This document shows positions 35,201 to 49,600 of a stretch of DNA of 64,000 nucleotides, piece by piece. A program made the translations under genes and the position numbers. Source of the stretch: Notamacropus eugenii (lineage: Eukaryota; Chordata; Mammalia; Diprotodontia; Macropodidae); NCBI RefSeq assembly GCF_028372415.1, contig NC_092872.1:14288479-14352478 (forward strand). The letters are read 5' to 3'. Within the stretch, counting starts at the first letter, position 1; each line of letters begins with the position of its first letter. The notes below the pieces were generated by a model. It was not told where the DNA came from. It did no database searches and saw only the letters and a list, made by a program, of their open reading frames with translations.

Positions 35201-38200
35201 CTTCCTGGGATTCTTTTTTCTGGGAATCAGAAGTAAATTGAGATGAAATTTTGGCTTGATACATGTTCCTGGTGCAATACAGGGCTAGCTCATTTGGTAA
35301 ATAATTGATGTTTCAGTATTGAAAAGCCCCATGGAATGGCATATTCAGATCAAAGATATTGACTTGGGAGCCCAGTTAAGTGCTCCTTTTGAAAACATTA
35401 GCACATGGGGGCTTGGGAAACTATTTGTGTCTGGCGGGTTTAGCTGATGCCATGGCTTGCAAGAAGTTCAGTACTAGGAACTTGAGCAAAATGGTAACAG
35501 ATGGTTATTTGGAATCAAAGACCATGGAATGGCAGAGCTGGATGAGGCTTTAGACATCATCTGGTCTAATCCCCTCTTATTTTATTTTTTTTTAATAGTT
35601 AAGCGCTTATTTTTTTTTTCCTCCTGCCTCCCCAACCCCTCTCTCAAAGGAAAACAAAACCTTTTTTAACAAATAAGCAATCAAACAAAACAAGTTCTGC
35701 TCTTGGCCACGTTCAAAAATGTGTACCTCGTTCTGCTTGTCAATCCATCACATCTCTGTTAGAAAATGATTCTTCATCATTAGTCCTCTGACATTATTCT
35801 AACTCTCACATTTTACAGATGGGCAAGTTGAGGCTCAGACAAGACTAAAGTCATGCCATGAGTTAGTGTCAGAGTCAGCCCTAGAATTCAGCAGAAATCA
35901 CCTTATTGAAAGTCAAGGGATGACAACTCACTCCCAATTGTATCAGAATTGAATGTGAGGGAATGAATACTCTCTGTGGTCTCCAGAGAAGAAACACTCT
36001 ACCAATGAGAAAATCACAGTAATTAGCTTCTATTAGTAGTTCTGGGCCAAGGACAAACCATTTGTGGCTAGAAAATGTCATCCACAGAATTGTACAGGAA
36101 ATCATTTTGTTGCAACCTGGACAGAAAGCACAAGAGATGATGGTCAGTTGTTTCTTCATGTCTTTAGCTCTACAAATACATGGCAGCATAATCTTGTAGT
36201 TTGTCATTATAAGAGCTAAAATCATCTTCATGTTTGCTATAAACTCAGTTTGGCTGAATCACTTTTTCTGCTTCAGTTTATGGTATATTGAAATGTAGAA
36301 ACCAATCAGTCAGCAAGACTTTATTAATTATCAAGTCCTAAATGTTCTCATATCCTAATATATCATGGCCCCCTTCTGTTCAAAGACATTCAGTGGCTCC
36401 CTTTTGTCTAGAGAATAGTCTCTTCCCACTTTAATTTTGTCCCAGTTTAGATAACTTGTCATTTCTTGGTCATCAGCCTGCTTTAAAACACCATTTTAAT
36501 AGCTAACATTTATGTTGCCTTTTGAGGTTTTGCAAAGCGCTTTACAACTGTGATCTCATTTAATCCTCACAGCAACTCTGTGAAACTGGTGCCATTCTCA
36601 TTTGTAAAAGAGGAAACTGAAGCTGAAAGAGGGTAATTGCCTTGCCCAGAGTCATACAACCAGTTAACATCTGAATCTGGATTTCAACTCAGGTCAAACC
36701 CAACTCCACCCAGCTGCCTCATTCTTATCTTGTCACTTCATTGCTTAAAAACTTGTCAGTGATTCCTCCTTGCCTCCAGGATGAAGACCAAACTGCTTAG
36801 CTTGACATTCAAAGCCCTTTCCAATTTTGTGGCATCCTACCTTCCCAGGCTTACTTCTTCCTATGTATTCTGTGCCCAGTCAAATGAGACAAACATCTAC
36901 CTTCCAGACAAGCTTTCCTGCCTCTGTATCCTTGTTTTTGCTAGGCTCTACATATCCAGAACGTCCTCTTCTAATTCTGCTGTTGAAATCCTTCCAAATT
37001 CTGCTAAAATGCCACCGTCTCACACCCCATTTTTCCCCTCCCACATCCCCTGCCCCATCTGGGAATGATTTTTTTCCAGTTTACCCTCACATGGGACCAT
37101 GGTGGCAAATAATGGTGCAACACCATTAGCCCAAAACGCCTTAAAAGTAGGAAATCTTTATGGATCTGTGTATCTTCCTAGTTTAGTAAACAGCGCAGGT
37201 GCCAACAATTGCTCTTACATCGAATTCCTGTCGCCAAACCAGTTATCCACCTGGGGATTAGAGGCCTGTAAAACTGATCCCCTGAAGTGACTTTGAAAAT
37301 GAGATTCAGGAAATGTGGAATTGTCAAATACTTCACGTAGGCGTGTTTGGCTTTCACAACCGGTGAACGTGGCTCATGTCAAAACAAGCTTTTCCAGCGT
37401 GTGACAAAAATTTATAAAGATGCGTTTGTTTTTGTTTTTCAGATCAGACTTACTGTGACCGACTGGTCCAAGACACACCTTTTCTTACAAGCACTGGTCG
37501 ATTAAGTGAGCAGCAAGTGGACAAAATTATCCTCCAGTTAAACCGTTTTTACCCCCAAATTCTCACCAACAAAGAAGCAGAAAAGGTATTGGGCACGGCT
37601 GTAAATGTTTGCATTGGCTTTCATTTTTTTTTTACTACCCGGCTTTTCTTTCTGTCAGGGCTGTAACTTGGGCTTTGTATCCATCCATGGATAGCATTGC
37701 CCTAGGGCAGGGATGGGGAGCCTTCAACTTCGAGGTCACGTGTGGCCTTCTAGGTCCTCAGGTGCCTCCTTTTGACTGAGTCCAGGTTTTACAGAACAAA
37801 TCCTTTGACTGAGTTTTATTAAAGGGATTTGTTCTGTGAAGTATGGATCCAGTCAAAGGACTGCCCTTGAGGACCTAGAGGGCCACATGTGACCTCAAGG
37901 CTGAAGATTCCCCACCCCTGCCCTAAGGCATGCTTATTTGCCATCCCCAAAGGTGGACCCTGATAGACTGTTCTCTTCTTGGCTCCACCTTTGGTGATAA
38001 GGGTCTTATCTTGGGATACCCTTTCTCCCCAACTTTAGACCATAAAGGTGAACTGTTCCCTCTCCCTTCTCCACCTCACCTTACCCTAGGTGCAAAAGAA
38101 ATTCCTAATTATGACTGATTGTACTCATTCCTGCGGGAGCCAAGCTAGAAGGATTCACTGATGCTCCAGAGTTAGGTCCTTTACTTCTTGATCAATTTAG

Positions 38201-41200
38201 TGGATTGATTATGGATGGTCAGAAGGCAGAAGAACTTCACTGGTTCTCAGAATCATTTTGAAACATGAGGACATTAAGATTTGTACCCTTGATCTGAAGT
38301 TAATTAAGAAGCATTCAGTTGATTTCACAAAAACAAGAGAGAGAGTATCTGGGAGAAGGTAGTCCAGACAAGCAATCGAGAGATCTCCTGTAACTTTGGA
38401 GAGACTGTTTGTAGTTTGTAGTAGTGAATGATGAGCACAGGAGGCAGAGAAATCTAAACCTTCCCACCATCGTTTCACATGGAACAAATGAGAACATTGT
38501 TTTATCTTGGGATTGTTTTGCTAAAAATACATTTTTACTGATATCTTTCCCCCACTCTATCCTTCCCCCATCCCTTCTCTTATAATAAAAAATTTTAAAA
38601 GAGAAGGGAAAAAAGTTTCAGTAAAGCTAACCAACATATTAAAAAAAAAGTCTGATGTGTAACACCCATAGTCCCCTCCTCCCCATCTCTGCAAAGACCT
38701 GGGGCCGATTCCTGATTACTGAAATTTTCACAGGATTCACTTTCAGTTGTTTGACTTTCTGGTATAGGGAAGGAAAATGCTGGGAAATGTAGGTGATGTA
38801 GAAACAGGTTTCAGTCATCTTTTTTAAAGCCCTTTTCTAACGGCAACTTTGTGCAGAAGATGTAGAAGTAAAACCTCCATTTTCCAGATAGGGAAAGTGA
38901 GGCTTGGGGAGGTTATGTTCACACTCAAGAGAGGTGGTAAGCTAGGGGCATGAAGCTTCACCCCAGGATTTGTGATTTCCACCCTAGCATTGTCCTCCCT
39001 GGGTCCCAGGGCTTCATTCCTCCATGAGTGACATTTACATGCCAATTCTTTTTCATTTCGGGGCATTCACTCTCTAGAGTTTCATCTCTGATCCTCTAAG
39101 AAGGAAGCAGTTAGATTAAGCATTCCTTGCTCTGCTTCCTGAGGCATTCAACATGCCCCACTTGTGTCTCTCTCCAGCGGCTGGTCCTTTGCCCCACTGC
39201 TTGAGGTGGAGAGCTCCCTGGCACCTCTCCTCACCCCCTGCAGGAAGCCTGGCTAACCTGACCTTTTGCCGGGCCCCAAGGGGTTAAAGATCAGACTTGT
39301 TAACCTGATTTCTCTCCTCAGCACTTAGCAACTAATTGGTTTCTATTGGAAACTGTTCCAGTTAATGAGATTTAAAGTGACAGTGGGCCTCATAATTGGA
39401 TAGAAACTGAACAGAAAATTACTGGTCTCATTTATTTTGGTCCAGACATATTTTTCCCCTCCCCACTCCCTTTTTTTTTTTTTTTTTTTGGCAATTAGTG
39501 TTGTTAAATGACTTGCCCAGAACCACATAGCTAGTAAGTATCTGAATTCGAACTCAGGTCCTCCTGACTCCAGGACTAGGATTCTATCCAATGCGCCACC
39601 TAGCTATACCTAATCAGGGTGTGGGTAACCTGCAGCCACAAGGTCACAGGTGACCCTTTAGGTCCTCAAATGTAGCCTTTTGACTGAATCAAAACTACAC
39701 AGAACAAATTCCCTTAATAAAAGGATTTGTTCTGTAAAACTTGGACTCAGTCAAAAGGAGGCACTCAAGGCCCTAGAAGCCTTCGAGGCTTTGAGGCCAC
39801 AGGTTGCCCACCCCTGACATGAATTCCTGGTGAGGAAATTCCCTTTACCAGTGCAGATTGCCAATATTTCTGCAGTTTGGAATCTTGGAGAGTTGCCTGG
39901 AGACATTGAGATGTTGAGTGACTTGCCCAGAGTCACATATCCAGTGTTGGTCAGAGGGGAAACCTGAACCCAATTCTTTCTAACTCTGAATTTGCTACCT
40001 GGGATGCTATGCTATTTTTCTTATTGGTCTGTTAAAAAAAAAAAAGGCTATTACACACCCATAAATTGGCAAAGATGACAAAAGATGGATTCAGTGTTGG
40101 AGAGTTGTGGGAAGGCGGGTGTCCTGGGGTGCTGTTGTGGGGGCTGTGCAGTGGTCCAGCTAGTCTGTAAAGCAATTTGGAATTCTGCTAAGAAAGTGAC
40201 TAAAAGGTCTACACCTTATGTTCCTGGGATCCCACTGCTAGATATATACTTCAAGGAGGTGAGTGACAAAAAGAAAGGTCCCATACACACCAAAATATTT
40301 CTGGTGATACTTTTTGTAGTAGCAAATAACTGGAAACAAAGTAGAGGCCCATCTTTTGGGAAACAGCAAAACAAGTTATGTAACTACAATAGAATGTTAC
40401 TTTTCTGTATGAAAAGATGCATATGATGAATACAGAAAAGCATGGAAGACTTACAGGAACTGATGCAAAGGGAACTAAGTAGAATCAGAAAAATAATATC
40501 CACAAACACTATAATAATATTAATGGAATGAACAATGAAAATACATTTAAAACTGATTATGTCGAAGTTATAACAACCAAGCTTGGTCCCAAGGGAGAGA
40601 AAAAGAGTATATCTCCTTCACATCTTTGGAGAGGTAGAGGGGTCTACGAGTGTGCAACATTACATATTATGTCGCACTTGGTTACTTAGGTTGGTTAGTT
40701 TTTACTAAACTTTTCCCCCCTCTTTTTAAATTCTTTATTATAAATAATAGTTCTCTAAGCATGGGATGGTAAACATACTGAGAGTTGTAGGTAAAATCAA
40801 AACAGAAGTTGGCAACTCACCGGAAAGAAGATATTCCTTCCCATCCTATCATCCTGATGAATATCTGGTCACTGGATCCAGATGGCTCAGGAGGAGAAAG
40901 CGAGGCTTGTGACCTTGCACCTCCCTCACTCAAAACAGAGTCAAGTGCTAGTCATGTCGTCATTTCTGTGATGTCATGGACTTCTTTGAAAATGAAGGAC
41001 AAACACAATAACAACAAATCTCTTTGAGATAGGACAAGGCAAGAATTCTTAATATTTGTTTTGGGAGACAGTAGCACAAATAATAGTAATAATAATGCAT
41101 TTCTATAGAAATTCTATGTTTACAAATATTCTATATGATGATTTTTTTGGTAGCAAGGATTAGGGGATAGGGATGGTCCGGAACTGTGATTTCGTCAGTG

Positions 41201-43576
41201 TAAGGAATTCTTAGTGAATTAATTCTTAATTAATTAATTCTTAATTCTCTCCACTGATGGACAATGTATCTGTAACTTAAAATCTTAGAGAGTTGCCTGA
41301 AGCATTGAGAGGTTAAAAGACTTGCCACTTGTTATACAGAAAATATGGGTCAGAAGCAGTTTCAGAGTCTAGGTCTACCTGATTCTGCTCCTCTACTTCT
41401 CAGGACAAATATGGATATACCCATTTTACTGATGGTGGAAGCAGATTTACAATAAAGTGACTTGCCCAACCTAATTTTTGATGGAGTTCTGGACCTGTAA
41501 GTTTGTTGGTATGAGAAATTATTGGTGTAGGGATTCCTTCCATTGATCTAGGTCAGGAACTAGTCCTGATCGACTTAAAGATTTGTCTGGAACACTGAGA
41601 GTCTAAGTGCCTTCCACATGGTAACACAGCCAGTATGGGCTGGAGGTTAGACTTTTTCAACTCCTCTTAATTCTAGTGCTTTCCCTTTTTAAATTATTTC
41701 CCATTTATCCTGTAATATAACTTGTTTGTGTATATGTGTTTGCGTACTTTCTCCCCATTACAGCTCCTGGAGGGCTAAGACTGTCTTTTTGCCTCCTTCT
41801 GTATTCCCAGTTCACAGTGCCTGGTACATAGTAGGCACTTAATAAATGTTTGTTGATTGGTTGACAAACACAAGTCTTCTTAGCTCTGACCTGGCCTTCG
41901 GTCTTCTACATCAGACTGCTTCTCACCCAGGTTCATACAGTTATTAAATGTCAAAGGTGGTGTTTGAATTCGTCCCCTTACTGTACCCTGCTTGGATTTT
42001 TAAAGGCTATTCAGTGAGCCAGTGACAGAAGTGATATTGTCCTCCTGGTCAATGATGGGACCACTCAGCCTATGATTTTTGAACTGTTATCTCTGGAACC
42101 CCGAGTTCCCAAGGCAGCTTTGTATTCTTGGGAGTAAAGTGTGGCCATAGCAGCTGTATTTAATTTCTTTTGTCCTTCACTCCAGGCTTGACTCTGAAAC
42201 TAGACCAGGGACTTAGTTTTTCCAGTGCTTGAAAAGTAACCTTTAAAAAATGAATCCTTAGAGTAGGCTATTCAGACTTCATATTTTTCCTTTGAGTCAT
42301 AGCTGCCACACAGTGGGTGGCTAATAGTACCCTTGTCCTGTCCATTCACCCAGTAAATGGGAAACAGTTTTGCTGCCACTCTGAGGAATTAGGATCTTAG
42401 ATGAATTTCCTTTGAAAGATTTTGGTTACAGTTGTATATAACTTGAGTTCCTTTCATTCTACAGCCTTGTAATCCATCATCAAGCTTGTATTAAGTACCC
42501 ACCATCAAATTCAATCAATATTTATTAAGCACCTACTACGTGCCAGGCACTGTGTTAAACTCTGGGGATACAATTGATAAAAAGAAAGACAATCCCTGCT
42601 CTCAAGGAGCTTACAATGTAACAAAAGGAAACAGGAAAACAGATGGCAGAGGAGAAAAGAGAGTACCTTGTTCCCTAGAATTGAAACCAAGCTAAGAGTT
42701 CAGTTTCTGCCGGCTATAAAGGAAGGCATTGGGAGGAGTTTGGTATTCTGCCTTCCAATCAGAGGGAAAGGAGGCTGAGAGAGGTAATCAGAGCTTGAGT
42801 TAGCATAGATTAGAGGTGATGCGTTTATCCTGGGAGGGGCATCTTGTTCAGTGGAGTTGAAACCAGAGCAGCAAATGCAGAATACCAGCCAATGTCCTAT
42901 GTGCTCAGAATAGAAAGACAAAATGAAAGAAATATGGCCCCCAAGAAGTTCATATTCAATCCAGGGAAATAACAAATACTCATATAAGTATTTGCAAGAT
43001 ATGCACAAAATAAATACAAAGTTATTTCAGAAGGAAGCCCCTGGCAAATAATAGGGGACCAGAAGGGGAATCAAGAAAGGCTTCTAGGAGGAGGCACCAT
43101 TTGAGCTGAGCTCTGAGGAACCTAGGCATTCTAAGAAGTATAGGAAAGGAGAGCGTCCATTCCAGGCATGAGAGATAGCCTGTACAAAGGCTTGAGGATG
43201 GAAGGTAAAAATGCTCTGTGTGAAGAACAGCGAGAAGACCAGTTTTAGCTGGATCGTAGAGCGTGTGAAATGATGTAATACAATAATAAGCCTAGATAAT
43301 TAGGTTGAAGCCAGGTCCAAAATACCTTTCAGAGGAATTTTCATTTTATCCTGGAGATAATACGGAGTCCCCTGAGTTTCACGAGCAAGGAAGTGACATG
43401 GTGCTTATGCCAAAAGGTGGAACATTTACAGTGGAACAAGTGTTCCACCTGAAGCACCAGGTTGCAAAGCTGTAAGGGACCTGAAAGAATATCTAGTGTA
43501 ATCCCCTTACTTTCCAGATGAGGAAACTGAGGCCTAGAGAGGTTAGATGCAGGACTATGCCAACAATTATCTAACA

Positions 43577-43613
<37 letters not shown>

Positions 43614-46600
43614 TGGCAATGTAGACGTAAGACACTTTTAAGTTTAAACTGCATTATTAACATTTTCTCCTTTAACATGAACACTTTCTTATAAGTCTAT
43701 AAATCAACCAGAGAATGTCAAGCCTTGATTTATAGTGTTTGCCTATTTCTAACGTGTAAATGCTCACACTGAAAATTTAACAATGAACAGTATGAGCTAA
43801 TTCTAGCATGCCTGGTTCAGTGACTAATCCAAAATCATGTAGGCAGCAAATGACAGAAGTAGGATTGGAACTCAGATCCTTCTATTCCAAATCACATGCT
43901 CTTTCTACTACTCCAGAATCAGAAAGGTTAGACCTGAGTCCTGATTTTAACAATTACTCAGTGTACGACAGAGGACATATGGCTTCCCAAAGCTGGACCT
44001 CATTTTCTCATTCAAAAAATGAAGATGAGAATACTCCTACAGTCTACCTCTCAGGGTTGTTTTGAGAAAATTCTATAAATCTTTTTGTTTAATTTGTGAA
44101 ATAAAACAAGCATTTCCATAGCATAGTATAATAAAAAAGATGATTATACATGAATCTATTATGTATAACTTGCTATTACCTTTAAATACATAAAAAGGTA
44201 TAAGTAAGCTTCTTTTTTCCTTTTTTTTATTCCTTCCTCACCACCCTAGAGATGGCTACCATTAGACACAAATAAATAAATACGCACACATACATATATG
44301 TACATATATATAACATATACACATACATATATATGTATAGGTGTGTGTATGTGTGCATGAATATGTATATATGTAAAATTATTCTATAAATACTTCTGTT
44401 TATCTGAATCACTGTAAAAAGTGACTGATTGTTAATAATCTGATGCTTTTATGAATCTATAGTCTCCTCATTGTGTGTGCCCTCTCCATGCAGATCACAA
44501 CGCTTTCATCCCTGGCCATCCTATGTGATTCTTATCCATGTTTTATCATCATTATACCTAGCATTTCTATATCACTTCAAGGTTTGCAAACTACTTCAAA
44601 AATGTGGTCTCATTTTATCCTCCCAACAGGAGATAGGGGCTATTGTTATCCCCATTTTACAGATAAGGAAACTGAGAAAGACAGAGGTAGAGTGAGTTGC
44701 CCGGAATTATGCAGCTAGGTTGGCTTTGAACTCTGGTTTTCCTGATTTCAGCACTCCATCCAGAGCACCTCCTGGCACATCCTATGTTGACTCTGGTTTT
44801 TTTTGTATATGTGGGTTTGAATTTAGACCATGTTCTATTCATTCTTTCTGACTTGCAGTTCCGAAACCCCAAAACATCTGTCCGTGTACGTCTATCTGAC
44901 CTCCTGACCCACCTGCAGAGGAAAGGTGAAAGAGACTGCCAGGAATTCTACAGAGCTCTGTACATCAATGCCCAGCATCTGTACGGCAACCTGCCTAGCA
45001 GGAAAGCCATGAGTAAGTTTAAGCCACAAGAACCATATTGAAGTTGCATTTGGTGGCTGCCATGTTTCAAACATTTGCCTTTAGCTTGAGAATTAATTGT
45101 GTGGTTTGGTGTGCATTTTAAAAAATCTGTTTATTTGCAGTTGTTGCAACTCTACTTGTTTTTTAAGTCCCTGGATGTCAAATCTGCCAAAAGAGATGCT
45201 TCTTTTGGCTTTACCCACTTGCCCTGTTGCTCTCCTGTGGATGCTTTGTCAATAGCTCATCTCTCCTCTCCACAGTGCTTCTGGGAGGGATAGATGCTGG
45301 AACAACATTAGAGGAAATTCCAGGTTTGGAACAAGCTAAGGCTGTTTGGAATTTGGGGTATGAACTGACTGGTGAGAATCAAGGACTGGGAGGGATTGGG
45401 CCTTAGTTTTGGGATCTAGGAAACTTAATAGCAGCCCACGGGGCTCTGAGTTGAAAGCCTGACTAGTTTCCTTTTTAATCTCTAAAATTTCTTTTTAGTT
45501 AATTTTGGGTAGAATTTGTCTATACAAAGGAAACATCTGGGTTGCTGTTGACATGTAAAAATACCATATAGGAAGTAGACAATCTAGTATGGCATGTATG
45601 TGTGTGTGTGATATACACAGTCACACACACATATATGTGTGTATGTGTGGTGTGTGTGTGTATGTATATACATATATACACATATAGCTACGCACACTTC
45701 CCCCCCTCGCCCCCATGCATGGGAGCACGGGTATTTCCTTGACTTATTATAGGATCCCAGATCTAAAAAAGAGATCCTTCAGCTGTGACTGTTCCTAAAT
45801 AAGAATCCTAACTACAGCATCCCCAAGAAACAGCTATCCATTCTCTACTTGGAGGATTTAGTGATGGAACACTTCCTGCTTCATCTGGTTGCCCCTTCTA
45901 CTACTGGACAGTTGTCATTTCCTTAATTCAAACTAAAATTTACTTTCCTGGAACTTGTCCCAATCGATGCCAGGTCTTCTTTTCCAAGCCAGACAGAATG
46001 CTGTCATTCTAATCCTTCTGGCCCATGATGGCTTTCCAGGTATTAGAAGACAATGAGCAGTAGTCCTTCCAGGCCTCTTTTCCTCCAGACTAAACAGACA
46101 CCCTCAGAGCCTTCATCTGGCATGATTTCTAGGCCTCTGATCTAGATTGACAATATCCTTCCTAAAATATAAAGTTAGAATTGGACTTGTGGCCTGACCA
46201 GCCCAGTGCAGTCAGACCTGTTACTTCCTTTGTTCCAGCATCTTTGCTGCATAATGTGTTAGTAGCCAGCATTTAAATAGCACTTTAAGGTTTGCAAAGC
46301 ACTTTGCAAATATTATCTCATTTGGTCCTCAAAACAGCTCTGGGAGGTAGCTTATATTATCATCCTCATTTCACAGATGAGGAAACTGAGGTGGACGGAG
46401 GTTAAATGACGTGCTTTGTCAGATCACACAGCTAAGAATCTTCTGAGGCTAGATCTGAACTCAAGTCTTCCCAGCTCGAGGCCCAGTGTCCTCTCTGTTG
46501 AGTCACCTAGTTGATTTTCAGGGACCGTCTGATAAGCTACAAATCCAAAAAAGATCCCTCCAACCGTGTGTTCAGCCGTGCATATCATATTAATGGTGTG

Positions 46601-49600
46601 AATGTAGCCCCAGGGCCAGTGAGACCTCACTAGATCAGTCTGGTTATTATTGTATTATAATCATATTACGTTACTGGAATATTATAGTATCGAGGCAGCA
46701 CATGTCAATTGCTGTTGGGTAAAGCACAGCATGTAGGTCCGTGGAGATCAAGGGGTTATTGTTCAGGTTCCCCACCTAGAGTTAATATAGCAGAGACTTA
46801 TTGATAACCACTAGAATCACCAGATAATTCAATATATATATAGAGAGAGGATCATAAGGGAATTGGGAGAATTCATCTAGATGAGGGACCCAGAGGAGTT
46901 GAGTAACTTGGTCGCAGTCATACAAGCAATAAGGAGAGAGCCCGGGATCTTGGCTACCAGGGCTTCTGGCTACCAGTCCAGTCATCCTTCTGCTTCACTA
47001 CCACCATGCTCTCTCACTTGTTTTTTATTTCTATCTTTTAAGGCAAAAGTACATTTACTTCAAATAAAAAGCAAAGTAGACCAACAGGGTTCACTTCTAT
47101 GGAAAGCCCTCTCACCTCTTGTTTCTCAAATTACCTCCTGCTCTGGGAGGGTTCAAGTCCTGCCATTCCATATTATTTCTTTTTACCCAGTGTTACTCAT
47201 TTAAAAGATAAGCTTCCAGGGGAAGGAGAGACACTGGGACACTGGGGAAACTGTGAAAGAACCAATGAGGCCTCACCTGATTCTGCTCTGAGGTTATTCC
47301 AAGCTATGCCCAACTTTGTAGCAGAACGTTATTTGGTTGCCCTTCACCTTAAGCCCATAATTAAAGTTTATATGGATACAAAAGATTCCTGGTTCAACCA
47401 GGAACCAGGAGATGAACTTGGAGTCATGTAAAGTGGGGAAGGTAATATCACATATGTGTCAGGGCTGAAGGTACCTGCAGCCCTATCTTCACATGAAACT
47501 AGAGTAATAGCCTATTAAGGGCCTGATTTTGTGAATTAAGCTTTTTCAGAATAGTTTAAGCAACCAGAGTGGGCACCCATACTTCATCACCTGTATATAC
47601 ATTACTGTGAAGACATCTTTGGAGAAAAAAGCAAGTAAATTTTATTTCATGACTGATTTACCAAGCATAAATTATGCTGAAAAGATGCTTTGTGGAGGAA
47701 AGGAGAAATGGAATTGATGGTGGCCCCAAGTTTCCTCTTTGCCTCCAATAGTATGGATAACTTACCATGGGAACTATGTTGAGAGAGCCTTGGACCCACC
47801 AAGTTACCTGATCTTTACTTATAATTGGAAAGCTAGTTTGAGAGTTGTTTATAACCCCCAGCATATTAAGAGTATCAGATAGAGCGGGTCCCTCCTTTTT
47901 TTGTGACCCCATTTGGAGTTTTCTTGCCAAAGATACTGGAGTATTTGCCATGTTCTTTTCCAGCTCATTTTACAGAAGAGATAAACAGGGTTAAGTCACT
48001 TGGCTAGGGTCACATGGGCTAATGTCCGAGGCTGGATTTGAACTCAGGAAGATGAGTCTTCCTGACTCCAGGCCCAGAGGTCACCTAGCAGCCCACAAGA
48101 AAACAGAGAACCTTACAATTAAAAATTTTTCCTTCATATTTTATTAGCATGAAAGAAGTTTTGTTTTTTAATTTGTAAACTGTGACTTGACTCTTTTTTT
48201 TTTTTGACCTTTCCGAAATCTGTCTTTTTTTTTTAATTTTTTATTTTTTTTTATTTTGTAATGTTTAACAATCACTGCCATATAATTGTGATTTTATCCC
48301 CCCCACCTACCCCCCACTTCCCCCCTCCCTCCCCACGACTGCATACAATTCTGTATAGATTCTACATATACTTTCCTATTGAGTATATTTTCACTATAGT
48401 CATGCTATGTAGTCAGACTAAGATAAATGAAAGAAATCGTATAACAAATCAGAACAAGATACACAAACACATACACATACACAAACATGATCTGCTACAA
48501 TATGTGAGTGACTTCCATATTTCTCTCTCTGAGTGTGGCAGGCATTTTGCCTTGAGATCCTCCATTGGGATTTTTTTTTTTTTTTTGGTAAGAAGTTCTT
48601 GTGTTATTACAAAAATCTAAGTCTACCAGAAAAAACTCTCACACACTGTGGTTGTTGCTGTGCATAAAGTTCTCCTGGTTCTGCTCCTTTCACTCAGCAT
48701 CAGGTCATATAAGTCCTTCCAGGCCTCTCTGAAGTCTTCTTGTTCATCATTTCTTATGGCACAATAGTACTCCATTACATTCATATACCATAATTTATTC
48801 AGCCATTCCCCAATTGATGGACATCCCCTTGACTTCCAGTTTTTGGCAACTACATAGAGTGCTGCTATAAATATTTTTGTACATGTGGGACCCTTTCCCG
48901 TTTTTATGATCTCTTGGGGATATAGTCCTAGTAGCGATATTGCTGGGTCAAAGGGTATGCACATTTTTGTAGCCCTTTGGGCATAGTTCCAAATTGCTCT
49001 CCAGAATGGTTGGATGCGCTCGCAGCTCCACCAACAATGAATTAGTGTTCCAACTCTCCCACATCCTCTCCAGCATTTATCATTTTCTTGTTCTGTCATG
49101 TTTGCCAATCTTATAGGTGTGATGTGGTACCTCAGAGTTGTTTTGATTTGCATCTCTCTAACCAATAGTGATTTAGAGCATTTTTTCATATGATTATAGA
49201 TATCTTTAATTTCTTCCTCTGAAAATTGCCTGTTCATATCCTTTGACCATTTATCAATTGGGGAGACTTGACTCTTTTTTAAAGGCTTTCTAATTAAAAG
49301 TAAATTAAGAAGAAAAATGAAGGTAGGAAGTAAAGTTTTTTAATTGGCAGTATACAAATATCCTACCCCCTTTTGCTAATACTTTAGGTAATTATAAGTT
49401 TCTTAATTGAGAATTATAAAATTTGGGGGTTTGGGGTTTTTTTTTTGGTGGGGCCAGGTCACACATTCAGTCCCATTCTTCCAGTCCCATAGAGCTACAG
49501 AAGGAGAATGTGACTCCTCTCTCTCCAGGGTTCTCATTTTCACCTCCTGGGTGTGCATATGTTGGGGGTGGGGGAGGGGAGATGGTCCTGGGACCATTTT

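Larger units (their letters stand above)
20769..37442 (+). other. CARD19 intron 1 (16.7 kb)
   Basis: Phase 1, donor GTCAGT, acceptor TTTTTCAG. Its first 400 bases are still CpG-rich. Repeats inside are listed separately; 21190-21710, 22390-23095 and 23280-23750 have no repeat or exon that I recognise. Confidence 0.9.

Noticed and set aside
43341-43619. Polyproline-starting minus-strand frame
   Set aside because: The prolines are the antisense of the 33-G run; the remainder is repeat sequence.
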